Positions 26,001-35,218 of a stretch of DNA of 64,000 nt are shown one piece after another; positions within the stretch are counted from its first letter, which is position 1; every line of letters begins with the position of its first letter. A program made the translations under genes and the position numbers. Below the pieces are notes generated by a model. The model did no database searches, was not told the origin of the DNA, and worked only from the letters and a program-made list of their open reading frames with translations. The DNA comes from Saccharothrix syringae (GTDB taxonomy: Bacteria; Actinomycetota; Actinomycetes; Mycobacteriales; Pseudonocardiaceae): positions 5,146,001 through 5,210,000 of the forward strand of contig NZ_CP034550.1 in the NCBI RefSeq assembly GCF_009498035.1. The letters run 5' to 3'.

Positions 26001-27085
26001 CCCGGCACCTCCACCGTCAACGTGCAGCCCCGTCCGGGGAAGGATTCCAGGTGCACCCGACCGCCCAGGTGCGCGGCCCGCTCGCGCAGCCCGAGCAGGC
26101 CGAAACCGGGCGGCCGCCCGTCGGCGGCGCCGGTGCCGTCGTCGCGGACCTCCAGGCGCACCGCCGCGTCGGCGTAGTCCAGCACCAGGTCGACCCGGCC
26201 GGCGCGGGCGTGCTTGCGCACGTTGGTCAGGCCCTCCTGCGCGGTCCGGAACAACGCCTCCCGCGTCTCGTCCGGCAGCGGCCGCTGCGCGCCCGACACC
26301 GCCAGCCGCGTGGGCACGCCGGCCGCCGAGGTCTCCTCGGCCAGCGAGCGCAGCGCCTCGGCCAGCGGCGGGGTCGGGCGCGGTTCGCGCAGGGCCCGCA
26401 CCGAGCGGCGCACCTCGGCCAACGCCTCCTCGGCCTGCCGCTGCGCCTTGGCCAGCACGTCGTCGGCCTTGGCCGGGTCGGTCGGCAGCACCGCCCGCGC
26501 CGCCTTGACCTGCATCTGCACCACGGTCAGCGAGTGCCCGAGCCCGTCGTGGATGTCGCGGGCCACCCGGTTGCGCTCCTGCGCGGTGGCCAGCCGCTCG
26601 GCCTGCGCGGCGTGGTCGCGCAACCGCCCGTGCGCCTCGGCCAGCTCGGTGCGGGACCGCTGCTCGCGGACCAGCAGCTCGGTGACGACCGCGGCGAACA
26701 GCACCGCCGCCAGCGTGCCCAGACCCTCGCGCAGCGCCTCGTGCCACGGCATGCCCAGGTGCACCAGCGGGACCAGCGCGACCACCAGGGCGGTGCCGGG
26801 CAGCGGGAGCAGCAGCACGCACTGGCTCACCAGGACGACCAGGAACAGCGTGGCACCGACGCTCGGGCTCACCGTGAAGACCAGGAACGCCAACGGGAGC
26901 TGGACGGCGACGTAGGCCCACGCCCACCGGGCGCCCCGCTCGCGCACCCACTCGAAACCGACCACGGCCAGCAGCGCGAACACCGCGCCGAGCGGCAGCG
27001 ACGGCACGGGGTCCCCGGAGGCGAGGACCCCGAGCGCCAGGGTGAGGAACGCGCCGCCGGTCAGCGCCGCGAGAGCCCGTTTCAT
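25997..27085 (-). CDS. NarL-partner histidine kinase (HisKA_3)
   Basis: 362 aa. About four to five membrane helices in the first 150 residues, then a HisKA_3 dimerisation domain with phospho-His in RDIHDGLGHSLTVVQMQ, and an ATPase domain (EGLTNVRKHA, VRDDGTGAADGRPPGFGLLG). It should sense a membrane or envelope signal and phosphorylate the overlapping response regulator. I chose ATG 27085; a TTG at 27121 would add 12 residues almost touching the neighbouring gene. Confidence 0.93.
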   Translation of the reverse strand: MKRALAALTGGAFLTLALGVLASGDPVPSLPLGAVFALLAVVGFEWVRERGARWAWAYVAVQLPLAFLVFTVSPSVGATLFLVVLVSQCVLLLPLPGTALVVALVPLVHLGMPWHEALREGLGTLAAVLFAAVVTELLVREQRSRTELAEAHGRLRDHAAQAERLATAQERNRVARDIHDGLGHSLTVVQMQVKAARAVLPTDPAKADDVLAKAQRQAEEALAEVRRSVRALREPRPTPPLAEALRSLAEETSAAGVPTRLAVSGAQRPLPDETREALFRTAQEGLTNVRKHARAGRVDLVLDYADAAVRLEVRDDGTGAADGRPPGFGLLGLRERAAHLGGRVHLESFPGRGCTLTVEVPG

Positions 27086-27127
27086 GCGGTCACTGTGGGG
27101 GTGCGGCGCCGTTCCGGTCAACGTGCG

Positions 27128-27724
27128 TCAGGGGACGAGGACCTGCCCGGTCTGCGCGCCCTCGACGGACCGCACGTAGGCCCGTGCCACCGCGGCGAGG
27201 TCGTGCGACGGCATGCCGGGGAAGAACCTGTCGTACTTCGGCAGGTCCTCGGTGACCACGGACGGGCTCACCGCGTTGACGCGCTGCGGCGCGATCTCGA
27301 CGGCCGCGGCCATGACGAAGCTCTCGATCGCCCCGTTGACCAGGGACGCGACCGTGCCCGTGACGATCGGCTCGCGCGCCAGGACGCCGGTGATCAGGGT
27401 GAACGAACCGCGCTCGGCGACGTGCCGGACGCCCTGCCGCACCAGCTCCACCTGGCTGAGCACCTTGTTGTGGAAGCCGGTGCGGAAGTCGTCGGCGGTG
27501 AGCTGGTCCAGCGGCTTGAACGGCACGCCACCGGCGGCGCCGACCACCGCGTCCACCGGGCCCGCCGCCGCGTACAGGGCGGCGACCTGCTCCGGGTCGG
27601 TGAAGTCGAAGCGCAGGTCACCGCTGGTGCGGCCGACGGAGAGCACGTCGTGGCCCCGCCCGGCGAGGGTCTTGTGGACGACGGTGCCGATGGTGCCGCC
27701 GGCACCGATCAAGAGGATCTTCAT
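27128..27724 (-). CDS. short-chain dehydrogenase/reductase
   Basis: 198 aa, short for the SDR family. NAD(P)-binding GAGGTIGTVV at the N-terminus, GAAGGVPFKPL, SFTLITGV and the C-terminal INAV-type run RVNAVSPSVV. The catalytic Tyr-x-x-x-Lys is not obvious at the usual place, as in atypical SDRs. It is divergent from the LysR gene at 27794 across 69 bases, the classic arrangement of a LysR regulator and its target. Confidence 0.85.
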   Translation of the reverse strand: MKILLIGAGGTIGTVVHKTLAGRGHDVLSVGRTSGDLRFDFTDPEQVAALYAAAGPVDAVVGAAGGVPFKPLDQLTADDFRTGFHNKVLSQVELVRQGVRHVAERGSFTLITGVLAREPIVTGTVASLVNGAIESFVMAAAVEIAPQRVNAVSPSVVTEDLPKYDRFFPGMPSHDLAAVARAYVRSVEGAQTGQVLVP

Positions 27725-27793
27725 GCCGTTGACGCTAGGCGCGGTCGGGAATCGGGGGAAATGCTTCTCGTGCCGCGGTTATGCTCGGCGGTC

Positions 27794-28642
27794 ATGAATG
27801 TGGAGCTGAGGCACCTGCGGGCGCTGGCCGCCATCGGCGACGAGGGCACCATCACCGGCGCCGCGGCCGCGTTGCGGGTCGGGCAGCCCGCCCTGTCGCG
27901 GACCCTGGAGCAGTTGGAGCGCCGGCTGGGCACGCGCCTGGTCGAGCGCACCACCCGCAGCCTCGCGCTCACCGAGGCCGGGCAGCGGATGTGGGAGCAC
28001 GCGCACCGCATCCTCAACCAGCTCGACGACGCCCTGGCCGAGGTGGTGGGGGGCGGGCGCCCGCTGCGCGTCGGGTTCGGCTGGGCGGCGCTGGGCAGGC
28101 ACACCGTGCCGCTGCTGCGCGACTGGCGCGCGAAGCACCCCGGCACGCCCACGAAGGTGCGCCGCTGCGACGACCCGGAGGCCGCGCTGCGCCGGGGCGA
28201 GGTGGACGTGGCGTTCATGCGCACGTCGCCGGTCGACCCGGCGTTCGCGTCCCGGGTGCTCTACCGGGAACCCCGGCTCGTCGCGGTGCCCGACGGCGAC
28301 CCGCTGGCCGGCCGGGACGCCGTGCTGCTGGCCGACCTGGTCGACCGGTCGGTGGCGCTGTGCTCGACCGCGGCGACCACGAGCGCGGACCTGTGGCCTG
28401 CGGACGCGCGGCCCGAGACGTTCGAGGTGCCCGGGGTCGACGAGTGGCTGACCACGATCGCGCTGGGCGAGGCGGTGGGGGTGACCACGGAGGCGACCGG
28501 GCACAGCCACCCGCACCCCGGCGTGCACTACCTGCCGCTGGCCGACGCCGGCCCGGTGGCGGTGCGCCTGGTGTGGCCCCGCACCCTGACCCACCCCGCC
28601 ACCACCGCGTTCCGCGAGCACGCCGCGACACTCGCCGGGTGA
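27794..28642 (+). CDS. LysR-family transcriptional regulator
   Basis: 282 aa. Winged helix MNVELRHLRALAAIGDEGTI with VGQPALSRTLEQLERRLG, then a periplasmic-binding-protein-like effector domain (PLRVGFGWAALG, EVDVAFMRTSP, REPRLVAVPDGDPLAG). ATG 27794. It probably controls the divergent SDR gene through the 69-base shared promoter region. Confidence 0.92.
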   Translation: MNVELRHLRALAAIGDEGTITGAAAALRVGQPALSRTLEQLERRLGTRLVERTTRSLALTEAGQRMWEHAHRILNQLDDALAEVVGGGRPLRVGFGWAALGRHTVPLLRDWRAKHPGTPTKVRRCDDPEAALRRGEVDVAFMRTSPVDPAFASRVLYREPRLVAVPDGDPLAGRDAVLLADLVDRSVALCSTAATTSADLWPADARPETFEVPGVDEWLTTIALGEAVGVTTEATGHSHPHPGVHYLPLADAGPVAVRLVWPRTLTHPATTAFREHAATLAG

Positions 28643-28740
28643 ATGGTTCCCGTCGAATGCTCGATTCGAACGCAGTCGAATGCGGATTCCTTGTGCGCCA
28701 ACACTTCCCAATTCCACGGGCACCTGGTTACAGTGCGTTT

Positions 28741-28754
28741 TGGGAGCGCTCCCA
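28741..28754 (+). promoter_or_regulatory. CebR box
   Basis: TGGGAGCGCTCCCA is a perfect 14-base palindrome identical to the Streptomyces CebR operator, where cellobiose lifts repression of cellulolytic genes. It lies 30 bases before the AA10 start, inside the likely promoter or leader. Confidence 0.88.
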
Positions 28755-28784
28755 GCACTGATCATCCTCAACGAGGAGGAGAAA

Positions 28785-29456
28785 GTGGCGCTCATGGCCA
28801 TCCCTGCGAGAAGGACCCGGCTCGCCCGGGTCGGCGCGACGGTCACCGTCGTCGCCGCCCTGTTCACGAGCCTGCTCACCGGCGTCGCCGACGCGCACGG
28901 GTCGACCACCGACCCGCCGTCCCGCAACTACGGCTGCTGGCAGCGGTGGGGCAGTGACTTCCAGAACCCCACGATGGCCCAGCAGGACCCGATGTGCTGG
29001 CAGGCGTGGCAGGCCGACACCAACGCCATGTGGAACTGGAACGGCCTCTACCGGGAGAACGTGGCGGGCAACCACCAGGGCGTGATCCCGAACGGCCAGC
29101 TGTGCAGCGGCGGCCGCACCGGCGGTATGCGGTACGCGGCGCTGGACAACCCCGGCCAGTGGAAGGCGGCCACCAAGTCGAGGCAGTTCACCCTGACCGT
29201 CACCGACCAGGCCCGCCACGGCGCGGACTACCTGCGGGTCTACGTGACGCGCCAGGGCTTCGACCCGACCACGCAGCAGCTGGGCTGGGGCAACCTGGAA
29301 CTGGTGGCGACCACCGGCCGCTACGCGCCGGCGGGCACCTACCAGGTCGCGGTGAACGCGGGCAGCCGCACCGGCCGCCACGTCGTGTACGTGATCTGGC
29401 AGGCCAGCCACATGGACCAGTCGTACTACTTCTGCTCGGACGTCATCTTCCAGTAG
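28785..29456 (+). CDS. AA10 lytic polysaccharide monooxygenase
   Basis: 223 aa. A signal peptide of about 36 residues ends in VADA, giving mature His1 (HGSTTDPPSRNYGCW), the first copper ligand of the histidine brace. The second His is in TDQARHGADYLRVYVTRQG. Paired cysteines (GCWQRWG, PMCWQAW, SYYFCSDVIF) fit the family. No carbohydrate-binding module is attached. It would cleave crystalline cellulose or chitin oxidatively; the CebR box favours cellulose. GTG 28785 follows GAGGAGGAG; an ATG at 28794 is also possible. Confidence 0.93.
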   Translation: MALMAIPARRTRLARVGATVTVVAALFTSLLTGVADAHGSTTDPPSRNYGCWQRWGSDFQNPTMAQQDPMCWQAWQADTNAMWNWNGLYRENVAGNHQGVIPNGQLCSGGRTGGMRYAALDNPGQWKAATKSRQFTLTVTDQARHGADYLRVYVTRQGFDPTTQQLGWGNLELVATTGRYAPAGTYQVAVNAGSRTGRHVVYVIWQASHMDQSYYFCSDVIFQ

Positions 29457-29474
29457 GCGGTCCGGGCACGATCA

Positions 29475-29513
29475 GCGGTGGCCCCCGGTCCGCGTCGGAC
29501 CGGGGGCCACCGC
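29475..29513 (+). terminator. strong hairpin terminator after AA10
   Basis: Perfect 18-base arms beginning GCGGTGGCCCCC, with a three-base loop CGT, 18 bases past the AA10 stop. It separates the LPMO from the histidine-kinase gene. Confidence 0.88.
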
Positions 29514-29568
29514 CGTCGCACCCGGAGGGTCCCCGGAGCCCGCGGCGGCAGTGGGCCATAGTGGGGAG

Positions 29569-31059
29569 ATGCGATTACTGGCGGTGGGCGGGAAATTCCG
29601 GCCGCGCGGGCTGCGCGAGAAGGTGACCCTGACAGCCACCCTGGTCGTGGCCGTGCCGCTCGTCGCCGTGGCGGTGCTCGCGGCGGTCTTCCTCAAAAAC
29701 CAGGCCATGCGGTTCGACACGGCCCCGGTGACCGACCACGACATCTGCGTCGACGGGTATTTCGTCGAACCCGGGAAGACCGAGGCGACGGACACCTACA
29801 AGTTCTGGGGCATTCGCTGCGCCGTCAACGACTCGCACGCGATCCTCGAACCGCGCCGGATCGACGACATGAGGGTGCCGGGGGTCGCGGACCCGGACGA
29901 GGTGATCACCGCGAGCGCCACCTACCGGTCTTCCGCGCTGATCCCGGAACTGTCCCTGTGGCCGTTCGACGACCCGGGTGCGATGAGCTACCGGGTCGCG
30001 CAGGACACCGGCGAGGTGTCCCCTCCGTACCCGATCTCGGGGATCGAGGGGAGTCCCGCGCAGGACGCCGACCCGACCGCGGCCGACGTCGAGCGGGACG
30101 CGGCGGAGCGCCGAGCCCGGCTCGTGGCGGTGCAGCGGACGCTCGACCGCCGGGTCCTGGCCCTGGCCGGCGGCACCCTGTCGCTGATCGGGCTGCTGGC
30201 CGCGGTGGTGTGGCTGGCGACGGGGCGGGTGCTGCGGCCGGTGGAGGCGATCAGCGGGGAGATGGCCGACATCACCGAGCACGACCTGTCCCGGCGGGTA
30301 CCGGTGCCGCGCGCCCGCAACGAGATCGCGGAGCTGGCCACCACGGTCAACGCCACCCTGGACCGGCTGGAAACCGCCATCCAGGACAACCGCCGCTTCG
30401 TCGCCGACGCCTCGCACGAACTGCGCAGCCCGATCGCGGCGCTGCGGGCGGAGCTGGAGATCGCCACGGCGCACCCCGGTCTGACCGACTGGCCGTCGGT
30501 GGTCGACGCCGCCCTGGCCGACACCCACCGCCTCCAGCACCTGGCCACCGACCTGCTCCTGCTGGCCCGCCTCGACCACCCCACCGGCCACGACGACACC
30601 GTCGACCTCGCCGAACTGGTGCGCGAGGCGTCCGCACGCCGCACCCGCCACGCCCTGACCGTCGAGTCGCCCGAGCACCCGGTGCCGGTGTCCGGCCGCC
30701 GAGCGCTGCTCGGCCGCCTGCTGGGCAACCTCCTCGACAACGCCGAACGCCACGCCACCACCACCGTCACCGTCCGCCTGGGCACCGAGAACGACCACGC
30801 GGTGCTGGAAGTCCTCGACGACGGCCCCGGCATCCCCGAAGCAGACCGCGAACGGGTCTTCGACCGCTTCACCCGCCTCGACGACGCCCGCACCCGCGAC
30901 ACCGGCGGCACCGGACTCGGCCTGCCCATCGCCCGCCGCATCGCCACCAACCACGCCGGCACCCTCCACGCCGAGGGAGGCCCCGGCGCACGCCTCGTGG
31001 CGCGCCTTCCCCTGAAGCCGCACGATCAGCGCCTCTACCCGGACGTCGTCTTCCGGTAG
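29569..31059 (+). CDS. HAMP-containing sensor histidine kinase, no adjacent regulator
   Basis: 496 aa. Membrane helices at about 17-42 and 195-218 flank an extracellular sensor with two cysteines (DHDICVDGYF, GIRCAVND). A HAMP linker, HisKA (phospho-His in ADASHELRSPIAALRAELE) and an ATPase domain (N-box LLGNLLDNAERHA, DDGPGIPEADRERVFDRF, GTGLGLPIARRI) follow. It resembles OmpR-partner kinases. No response-regulator gene adjoins it, so the partner is elsewhere. The start is ATG 29569 or GTG 29551; neither has a good ribosome site. Confidence 0.9.
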   Translation: MRLLAVGGKFRPRGLREKVTLTATLVVAVPLVAVAVLAAVFLKNQAMRFDTAPVTDHDICVDGYFVEPGKTEATDTYKFWGIRCAVNDSHAILEPRRIDDMRVPGVADPDEVITASATYRSSALIPELSLWPFDDPGAMSYRVAQDTGEVSPPYPISGIEGSPAQDADPTAADVERDAAERRARLVAVQRTLDRRVLALAGGTLSLIGLLAAVVWLATGRVLRPVEAISGEMADITEHDLSRRVPVPRARNEIAELATTVNATLDRLETAIQDNRRFVADASHELRSPIAALRAELEIATAHPGLTDWPSVVDAALADTHRLQHLATDLLLLARLDHPTGHDDTVDLAELVREASARRTRHALTVESPEHPVPVSGRRALLGRLLGNLLDNAERHATTTVTVRLGTENDHAVLEVLDDGPGIPEADRERVFDRFTRLDDARTRDTGGTGLGLPIARRIATNHAGTLHAEGGPGARLVARLPLKPHDQRLYPDVVFR

Positions 31060-31076
31060 GACGGACGGGTCGTCGA

Positions 31077-31118
31077 CGGCCCCTCGGTTCCGCGTGGCAC
31101 CGCGGCACCGAGGGGCCG
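31077..31118. terminator. shared terminator between convergent genes
   Basis: Arms CGGCCCCTCGGT and ACCGAGGGGCCG (12 bases) enclose a smaller ccgcg/cgcgg stem. It lies between the convergent kinase and lectin genes and can end both transcripts. Confidence 0.8.
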
Positions 31119-31126
31119 GTCGACCG

Positions 31127-31648
31127 CTACCTCCCCCGACCGTAGAACCAGTGCTGCTGGACGGTGTTGTTGCAGTCCCACTGGTAGACGTCGCCGCCGT
31201 TCCAGTTCGTCAGCGGGTTGGCGTCCAGGCACCGGCCGGAGTACAGGTTCCGGAAGCCGTCCTGGTAGCGGTGCCAGATCTGCCAGGTCGCGCCGTTGCA
31301 GTCCCAGAGGTAGACCTGGCCGCCCAGGCCCTGTCTCGGGTCACCGTCGAGGCACTTGCCGATGTTGCCCCCGGGGCGGATCGTGCCGTCGTCGCCGAAG
31401 AACCACAGCTGGCTGAGCGAACCGGTGTACTCCCACTGCTCGACCCGGTCGCCGTTGTTGAGGCCCCTGGCCTGGAGCTGGCGGTTCGGGTACAGCCCCG
31501 TGTAGACGTTGGCCGTGGAGCTCAGCGGTGTCACGGTGGACGCCGTCGACCGCCCGGTGTCGGCGCTCGCCGCCGGGGCGGCGGGGAGGGCGGACACGAT
31601 CAGCAGCAGGAATCCCAGCAGAGTCGCCTTCCGGCGCGTGCGGGTCAT
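31127..31648 (-). CDS. secreted RICIN (beta-trefoil) lectin-like protein
   Basis: 173 aa. Signal peptide of about 29 residues (LLGFLLLIVSALPAAPAASA), then a RICIN-like beta-trefoil with repeated QxW-type motifs (LSQLWFFGDD, ATWQIWHRYQ, VQQHWFYGRG) and Cys pairs (GKCLDGDP/YLWDCNG, GRCLDAN/YQWDCNN). It probably binds sugars outside the cell. A second lectin of the same fold lies 64 bases upstream. Confidence 0.87.
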   Translation of the reverse strand: MTRTRRKATLLGFLLLIVSALPAAPAASADTGRSTASTVTPLSSTANVYTGLYPNRQLQARGLNNGDRVEQWEYTGSLSQLWFFGDDGTIRPGGNIGKCLDGDPRQGLGGQVYLWDCNGATWQIWHRYQDGFRNLYSGRCLDANPLTNWNGGDVYQWDCNNTVQQHWFYGRGR

Positions 31649-31712
31649 TGTCTACCTCGATTCTCGTGGTTGGCGGTGGAAGGACTGCGTCGTGCTCGGC
31701 GACCGGGGCGCT

Positions 31713-32237
31713 TCACAGCTGGAGAACCGGCCAGACCTGGTGCAGGCCCGCGTGTTCCGTCCAGGTGACGACCGGCTTGCCGGGGTCGTGGCTCGCCTCC
31801 TGGACTTCGAGCCACCAGCCGGTGTAGCGGTTCTGGAACTTGTAGCCGAGCCAACCCCGGTCCACCTGCCTCCACTGCTGGTGGGTCTCCGCGATGTCGC
31901 ACGGGTAGGTGCGGACGACCTCGCCGAGGCTGCCGGCTTGGAGGCAGAGACCGCTGTGCTCGACCACCAGCCGGACATAGGTGTTGCCCAGGTCGTGGAT
32001 GCGCCAGACCTGGTGTGGCCCGCGGTGGCACTCCCACTGGAGCGCCATCGCCCCCGAACCCCAACCGTGGTCGATCTCGAGGCACTTGTCGGTGAGCCGG
32101 TTCACGATGGAGACCGGGGGCGGGTACCGCGCGGCCCAAGCCACGGCGGGCGTCGAGCCGGACAGCAGCAGGACCGCGATCAACGCCGTTCGGAGACGGC
32201 GGGGGAATTCGACCACGAGTGAAACCGCCTTTCGCAC
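31713..32237 (-). CDS. secreted RICIN (beta-trefoil) lectin-like protein
   Basis: 174 aa. Signal peptide ends about residue 35 (VAWAA). The beta-trefoil shows DKCLEIDHGW, GPHQVWRIHD, GLCLQAGS, THQQWRQVD and LHQVWPVLQL. It is only distantly similar to the lectin gene downstream, so this is not a recent duplication. The GTG start at 32237 is the first in frame. The two lectins are probably one transcript, downstream of the SARP gene. Confidence 0.85.
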   Translation of the reverse strand: MRKAVSLVVEFPRRLRTALIAVLLLSGSTPAVAWAARYPPPVSIVNRLTDKCLEIDHGWGSGAMALQWECHRGPHQVWRIHDLGNTYVRLVVEHSGLCLQAGSLGEVVRTYPCDIAETHQQWRQVDRGWLGYKFQNRYTGWWLEVQEASHDPGKPVVTWTEHAGLHQVWPVLQL

Positions 32238-32334
32238 GGGGAGTAGCCGTTGCGAGGATCAGTGCACCCGAGGCGACCGGAAGAAAATTTGCAGACTCCT
32301 TGACACGGCGGAACCCCGCCGACGACCGGACCGC

Positions 32335-35040
32335 CTACCGGACGGCTCCGGCTTTCACCCGCACGTCCGCGGTTTTCGGGTGGTGGAGTTGCTCCAGGAT
32401 GGCCAGGGCCTCGTGCCAGCACTCCGATGCCGCGGTGTCGTCGTGCGTCGCGTGGAGGGTGTCGCCGAGGTGGTCCAGCGTGACGGCCTGGTCGTACCGG
32501 CGGTCCAGTTCGCGGTAGAGCGCGAGTGCGGACCGGTACGCCGCCATCGCCTCGACGTGGTGGCGGAGTTGGTGGCGGGCGTAGCCGATGCTGTGCCAGG
32601 TCGCGGCCTGGCCGTGGCGGTTGCCCAGTTCGTGGTGCAGGCGGAGGGCTTCGTCGCAGTGCGCCAGTGCCTGCACGGGTTCGCCCAGTTCGGCCAGGCA
32701 CCAGCCGACGTCGTTGAGCGCGCCCGCCTGACCGGCCCGGTGGTGTGCCGACCGGTAGAGCGCGAGTGCCTGCAGCGCGTGGTCCAACGCTTCGCGGTGC
32801 CGGGCACGGCGGTGGTGCATCCAGTCGATCTCCAGGTGTGTCCTGGCCTGTCGGACGAGGTCGCCGTCGGCGCGGTGCAGCGCGAGGGCCTGGTCGAAGT
32901 GGCGTTCGGCGTCGTCGTGGTCGCCCTGCCATGCCTGCGCGAGCGCCAGGCCGCGATGTGCCAGTGCCTGGCCGGTGGTGTGCCCGACGGCTCTGGCGGC
33001 GGCGAGGGCGATCTCCCCGGTGTCGACCAGGTCGGTCCACCGCCCGGTCGACTGGAGGAAGGTCTGGAGGCACCAGTGGAGCTGCCACGCGTGGGTGGGG
33101 TGCCCGGTGTTCGCGGCCAGGGCGATCGCGCCGCGCAACGCGGCGTGTTCGGTCGTCATCCACGCGCGTGCCTGCGCGGCGTCGGTGACGGGGGCCGGTG
33201 TCACGGGTAGGTCCAGCGGGTCGCGGTGCGGGTCGAGCAGCCGGTCCGCCGCGTAGGCGGTGGCCAGGAGGTGGTCGAGCAGGCGGCGTACCGCGCGGTC
33301 GCGTTCCGGGCCGTGCTGTTCGGCCAGGGCCCGCGAGTAGGCGCGGAGCAGGTCGTGGAACCGGAAGCGGCCGGGGGTGTGCTCGGTGAGCAGGTGGGCG
33401 TCGGTGAGTTCGCCGAGGATCGCGTGTGCTTCGGCGGGTGGCGCCTCGGCCAGGGCGGCTGCCGCCGTGAGTGGCACGTCGGGTCCGGGGTGGAGGCCGA
33501 GCAGGCGGAACAGGCGCGCGGCGGGCGCGGGCAACTGGCGGTAGGACCAGTCGAAGACGCCGCGCACGTCGAGCGAGTCCAGCAGCGACCGCTGGTCGCG
33601 CAGTTCCGCGGCGAGGGCGCCGAGGGGGAACGTCGGGCGCAGTTGGGCGCGTGCCGCCAGCACGGACGCCGCCAGCGGCAGCCGGGCGGTGTGCCGGACG
33701 AGGTCGGACAACGCGTCGGGCTCGGCGCCGGCCCGGTCGGGTCCGAGCCTGCGGGTCAGCAGGCCGGCCGTCTCCTGCTCGCTGAGCACCTCCAGGTTCA
33801 CCGGGACGGCGCCCTGGTGCGCGATCAGGTCGGTGAGCAGGTTGCGGCTGGTGACCAGCGCCAGGCAGCCGGGTCCGCCGGGCAGCAGTGGCCGCACCTG
33901 GTCGCTGGTGCGCGCGTTGTCCAGCACCACCAGCACCGCGCGGTCGGCGAGCAGGCTGCGCAGCAGCGCGGCCCGGCCCTCGGCCGTCGAGGGCACCCGC
34001 TCCGGCGGTGTGCCGAGCGCGTCGAGGAGGAAGCGGGTGGCCTCACCGAGCCCCACCGGGTCGTTCGTGTCGTCGAACCCGCGCAGGTCCAGGTACAGCT
34101 GGCCGTCCGGGAACCGGTCCGCGACCGAGCGGGCCCAGTGCACGGCCAGGGTCGTCTTGCCGACCCCGGCCATGCCGCCCACCGCGACGACGACCACCCC
34201 GGCGCGGTCGTCGAGCACCGCGTCGAGCCGGCCCAGCTCGTCGGCCCGGCCGACGAAGTGGGGGGTGCTCGGGGGCAGTTGCCTGGGCACCACCGGGGCG
34301 GCGGGGGACCGGTGGACTTCCGGCCCCGCCGGTGCGGGCGGCCCCTTGAGCGCGGGGTCGCGGCGCAGCAGCCGCTGGTGCAGCTCCCGGAGTGCGGCGC
34401 CGGGTTCGTCGCCGAGTTCGTCGAGCAGGCGGGCGTAGACCTCGCGGTAGCAGGCCAGCGCTTCGGCCTGCCTGCCGGCCCGGTGCAGGGCGAGCATCCG
34501 GAGCCCGATCAGCTCCTCGTCGAGCGGGTGCGCGACCAGCAGTTCGTCGAGTTCGGGGAGCACGTCGCGGTCACCGGCGTCCATGCGGGCGGCCAGCAGC
34601 CGGCGCCGGGCGTCGGAGCGGCGTCCCTCCAGCGCGTGGCGCATGTGCTCGGCCCAGTCGCCGCGCACCCCGGACAGCGGCACCCCGCGCCACAGGTCGA
34701 GTGCTTCGCGTACCGCGCCCTTGGCGAGGTGCCGGTGGAACCGGTGCAGGTCGACCGCGTCGGGGTCGACGGCGAGCAGGTAGCCGCCCGGGCGGCGGTC
34801 GATGGTCGCCGTGCCGCCGGTGAGCACCCGGCGCAGCCGGCTGACGTAGGTCTGCACCATGCCCCGGGCGTTCGGCGGCGGGTCGTGGTCCCAGACCCGG
34901 TCGGTGATCGTCTCCACCGGCACGACGCGGTTGGCCTCCAGCGCCAGCACGGCCAACACGCAGCACTGCTTCGGCGACCCGGCGGAGACCGGGCGACCTG
35001 CCGGCACGACCTCGACCGGGCCGAGCAACCGGATCTCCAC
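32335..35040 (-). CDS. SARP/AfsR-type regulator with NB-ARC and TPR domains
   Basis: 901 aa. OmpR-like winged helix and BTAD at the N-terminus (EIRLLGPVEVVPAGRPVSAG, MVQTYVSRLRRVL, GGYLLAVDPDAVDLHRF). An NB-ARC ATPase follows from about 275 (P-loop GGMAGVGKTTLAVHWA near 287, VLVVLDNARTSDQV), then TPR repeats to the end. These large SARPs activate secondary-metabolite or development genes when the ATPase switch is engaged. GTG 35040 begins the conserved domain; starts up to 35142 are possible. Its neighbours downstream are the RICIN lectins, and no metabolite cluster adjoins it. Confidence 0.92.
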   Translation of the reverse strand: MEIRLLGPVEVVPAGRPVSAGSPKQCCVLAVLALEANRVVPVETITDRVWDHDPPPNARGMVQTYVSRLRRVLTGGTATIDRRPGGYLLAVDPDAVDLHRFHRHLAKGAVREALDLWRGVPLSGVRGDWAEHMRHALEGRRSDARRRLLAARMDAGDRDVLPELDELLVAHPLDEELIGLRMLALHRAGRQAEALACYREVYARLLDELGDEPGAALRELHQRLLRRDPALKGPPAPAGPEVHRSPAAPVVPRQLPPSTPHFVGRADELGRLDAVLDDRAGVVVVAVGGMAGVGKTTLAVHWARSVADRFPDGQLYLDLRGFDDTNDPVGLGEATRFLLDALGTPPERVPSTAEGRAALLRSLLADRAVLVVLDNARTSDQVRPLLPGGPGCLALVTSRNLLTDLIAHQGAVPVNLEVLSEQETAGLLTRRLGPDRAGAEPDALSDLVRHTARLPLAASVLAARAQLRPTFPLGALAAELRDQRSLLDSLDVRGVFDWSYRQLPAPAARLFRLLGLHPGPDVPLTAAAALAEAPPAEAHAILGELTDAHLLTEHTPGRFRFHDLLRAYSRALAEQHGPERDRAVRRLLDHLLATAYAADRLLDPHRDPLDLPVTPAPVTDAAQARAWMTTEHAALRGAIALAANTGHPTHAWQLHWCLQTFLQSTGRWTDLVDTGEIALAAARAVGHTTGQALAHRGLALAQAWQGDHDDAERHFDQALALHRADGDLVRQARTHLEIDWMHHRRARHREALDHALQALALYRSAHHRAGQAGALNDVGWCLAELGEPVQALAHCDEALRLHHELGNRHGQAATWHSIGYARHQLRHHVEAMAAYRSALALYRELDRRYDQAVTLDHLGDTLHATHDDTAASECWHEALAILEQLHHPKTADVRVKAGAVR

Positions 35041-35166
35041 ACGCCAACAGTGGTGCTTCGCGGAGATCGTTTCAAGCGCCCGTACAGGCTTTTGCCGGCT
35101 GTCGGCGGAGGCGGGGTGGAACGGTGTCGGCGTGTTATTCACGCGAATGGGGAATCGTGGGGGTGC

Positions 35167-35205
35167 GGCGTTGCCGGGCCCGGTCGCGACAGGCCCGGCA
35201 ACGCC
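35167..35205 (-). terminator. hairpin terminator after the 43-aa gene
   Basis: Perfect 14-base arms GGCGTTGCCGGGCC and GGCCCGGCAACGCC with an 11-base loop. It lies 13 bases past the stop of the small minus-strand gene and before the SARP start, so the small gene has its own transcript end. Confidence 0.82.
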
Positions 35206-35218
35206 GGTCGCCCCGTCC

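Noticed and set aside
27725..27793. Defined LysR box in the SDR/LysR gap
   Set aside because: No clear T-N11-A palindrome stood out, so only the divergent layout is reported.
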